From Burkholderiaceae bacterium (GTDB taxonomy: Bacteria; Pseudomonadota; Gammaproteobacteria; Burkholderiales; Burkholderiaceae_D), in NCBI GenBank assembly GCA_019752915.1, contig JAIELO010000081.1, forward strand, positions 1 to 6,053: DNA of 6,053 nucleotides. The letters run 5' to 3'. A program made the translations under genes and the position numbers. The notes under the pieces were generated by a model, which made no database searches, was not told where the DNA came from, and saw only the letters and a program-made list of their open reading frames with translations. Shown one piece after another: positions 6,018 to 6,053 of the stretch; position 1 is the first letter of the stretch, and the number at the start of each line of letters is the position of its first letter.

Positions 6018-6053
6018 TTAACAGGTGGTGAGGCCAGGCGGGGTGTCGATGGC
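6018..6053 (-). CDS. Possible last codons of an upstream gene (very short, unrecognised)
   Basis: In one minus-strand frame the edge reads AIDTPPGLTTC followed by TAA (6018-6020). If real, it would be the C-terminus of a gene ending 38 bp before the DUF1302 start, on the same strand and perhaps in the same operon. Eleven codons are too few to identify a family, and an open stretch of this length is common by chance in GC-rich DNA. The remaining 5980-6017 holds the DUF1302 ribosome binding site and a short GGT run; no convincing promoter is visible. Confidence 0.2.
   Translation of the reverse strand, partial: AIDTPPGLTTC

Noticed and set aside
5446..6021. Plus-strand frame of 191 codons opposite the start of the DUF1302 gene
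   Set aside because: It covers the signal peptide and conserved N-terminal part of the barrel gene in antisense, with Arg/Val-rich low-information sequence.
1..6053. CRISPR array, tRNA, rRNA, insertion sequence ends or phage genes
   Set aside because: No repeat-spacer pattern, cloverleaf, transposase or phage-type protein was seen; the window is almost fully taken up by six genes.

Overview
The window looks like a chromosomal catabolic region of a Gram-negative bacterium. Coding sequence is GC-rich with strong third-position bias. Two genes encode outer-membrane or periplasmic proteins with signal peptides. The enzyme set (VanA/VanB-type Rieske oxygenase, DUF1302/DUF1329 pair, MarR regulator) is typical of Beta- and Gammaproteobacteria. 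A betaproteobacterium (Burkholderiales, perhaps Oxalobacteraceae-like) is my best guess from protein flavour only; no marker gene is present.

Layout. Positions 1-2216 carry a minus-strand operon read from right to left: a Rieske oxygenase (vanA-like, 1173-2216), its flavin/2Fe-2S reductase (vanB-like, 223-1176, overlapping vanA by ATGA), and the first 63 codons of an alpha/beta hydrolase (1-191) that runs off the left edge. Positions 2217-2364 are an AT-rich intergenic regulatory region with a near-perfect 22-bp inverted repeat. Positions 2365-2871 hold a divergently transcribed MarR-family regulator on the plus strand. A short hairpin-bearing gap (2872-2910) separates it from a convergent minus-strand pair: a DUF1302 outer-membrane barrel protein (4300-5979) followed 12 bp later by a DUF1329 periplasmic protein (2911-4287). 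The right edge (5980-6053) is leader sequence that may include the last codons of an upstream gene.

How the genes may work together. The reductase passes electrons from NAD(P)H through flavin and a 2Fe-2S centre to the Rieske oxygenase, which probably O-demethylates or hydroxylates an aromatic acid. The hydrolase may act on an ester or ring product. The divergent MarR protein probably represses vanAB from the palindrome until an aromatic ligand or CoA thioester releases it. The DUF1302/DUF1329 pair is the sort found beside degradation genes for hydrophobic compounds and is probably concerned with moving a hydrophobic substrate across the envelope. No insertion sequence, tRNA, rRNA, CRISPR array or phage gene was seen. 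The genes belong to known families; the less ordinary aspects are the regulatory architecture and the combination of genes.
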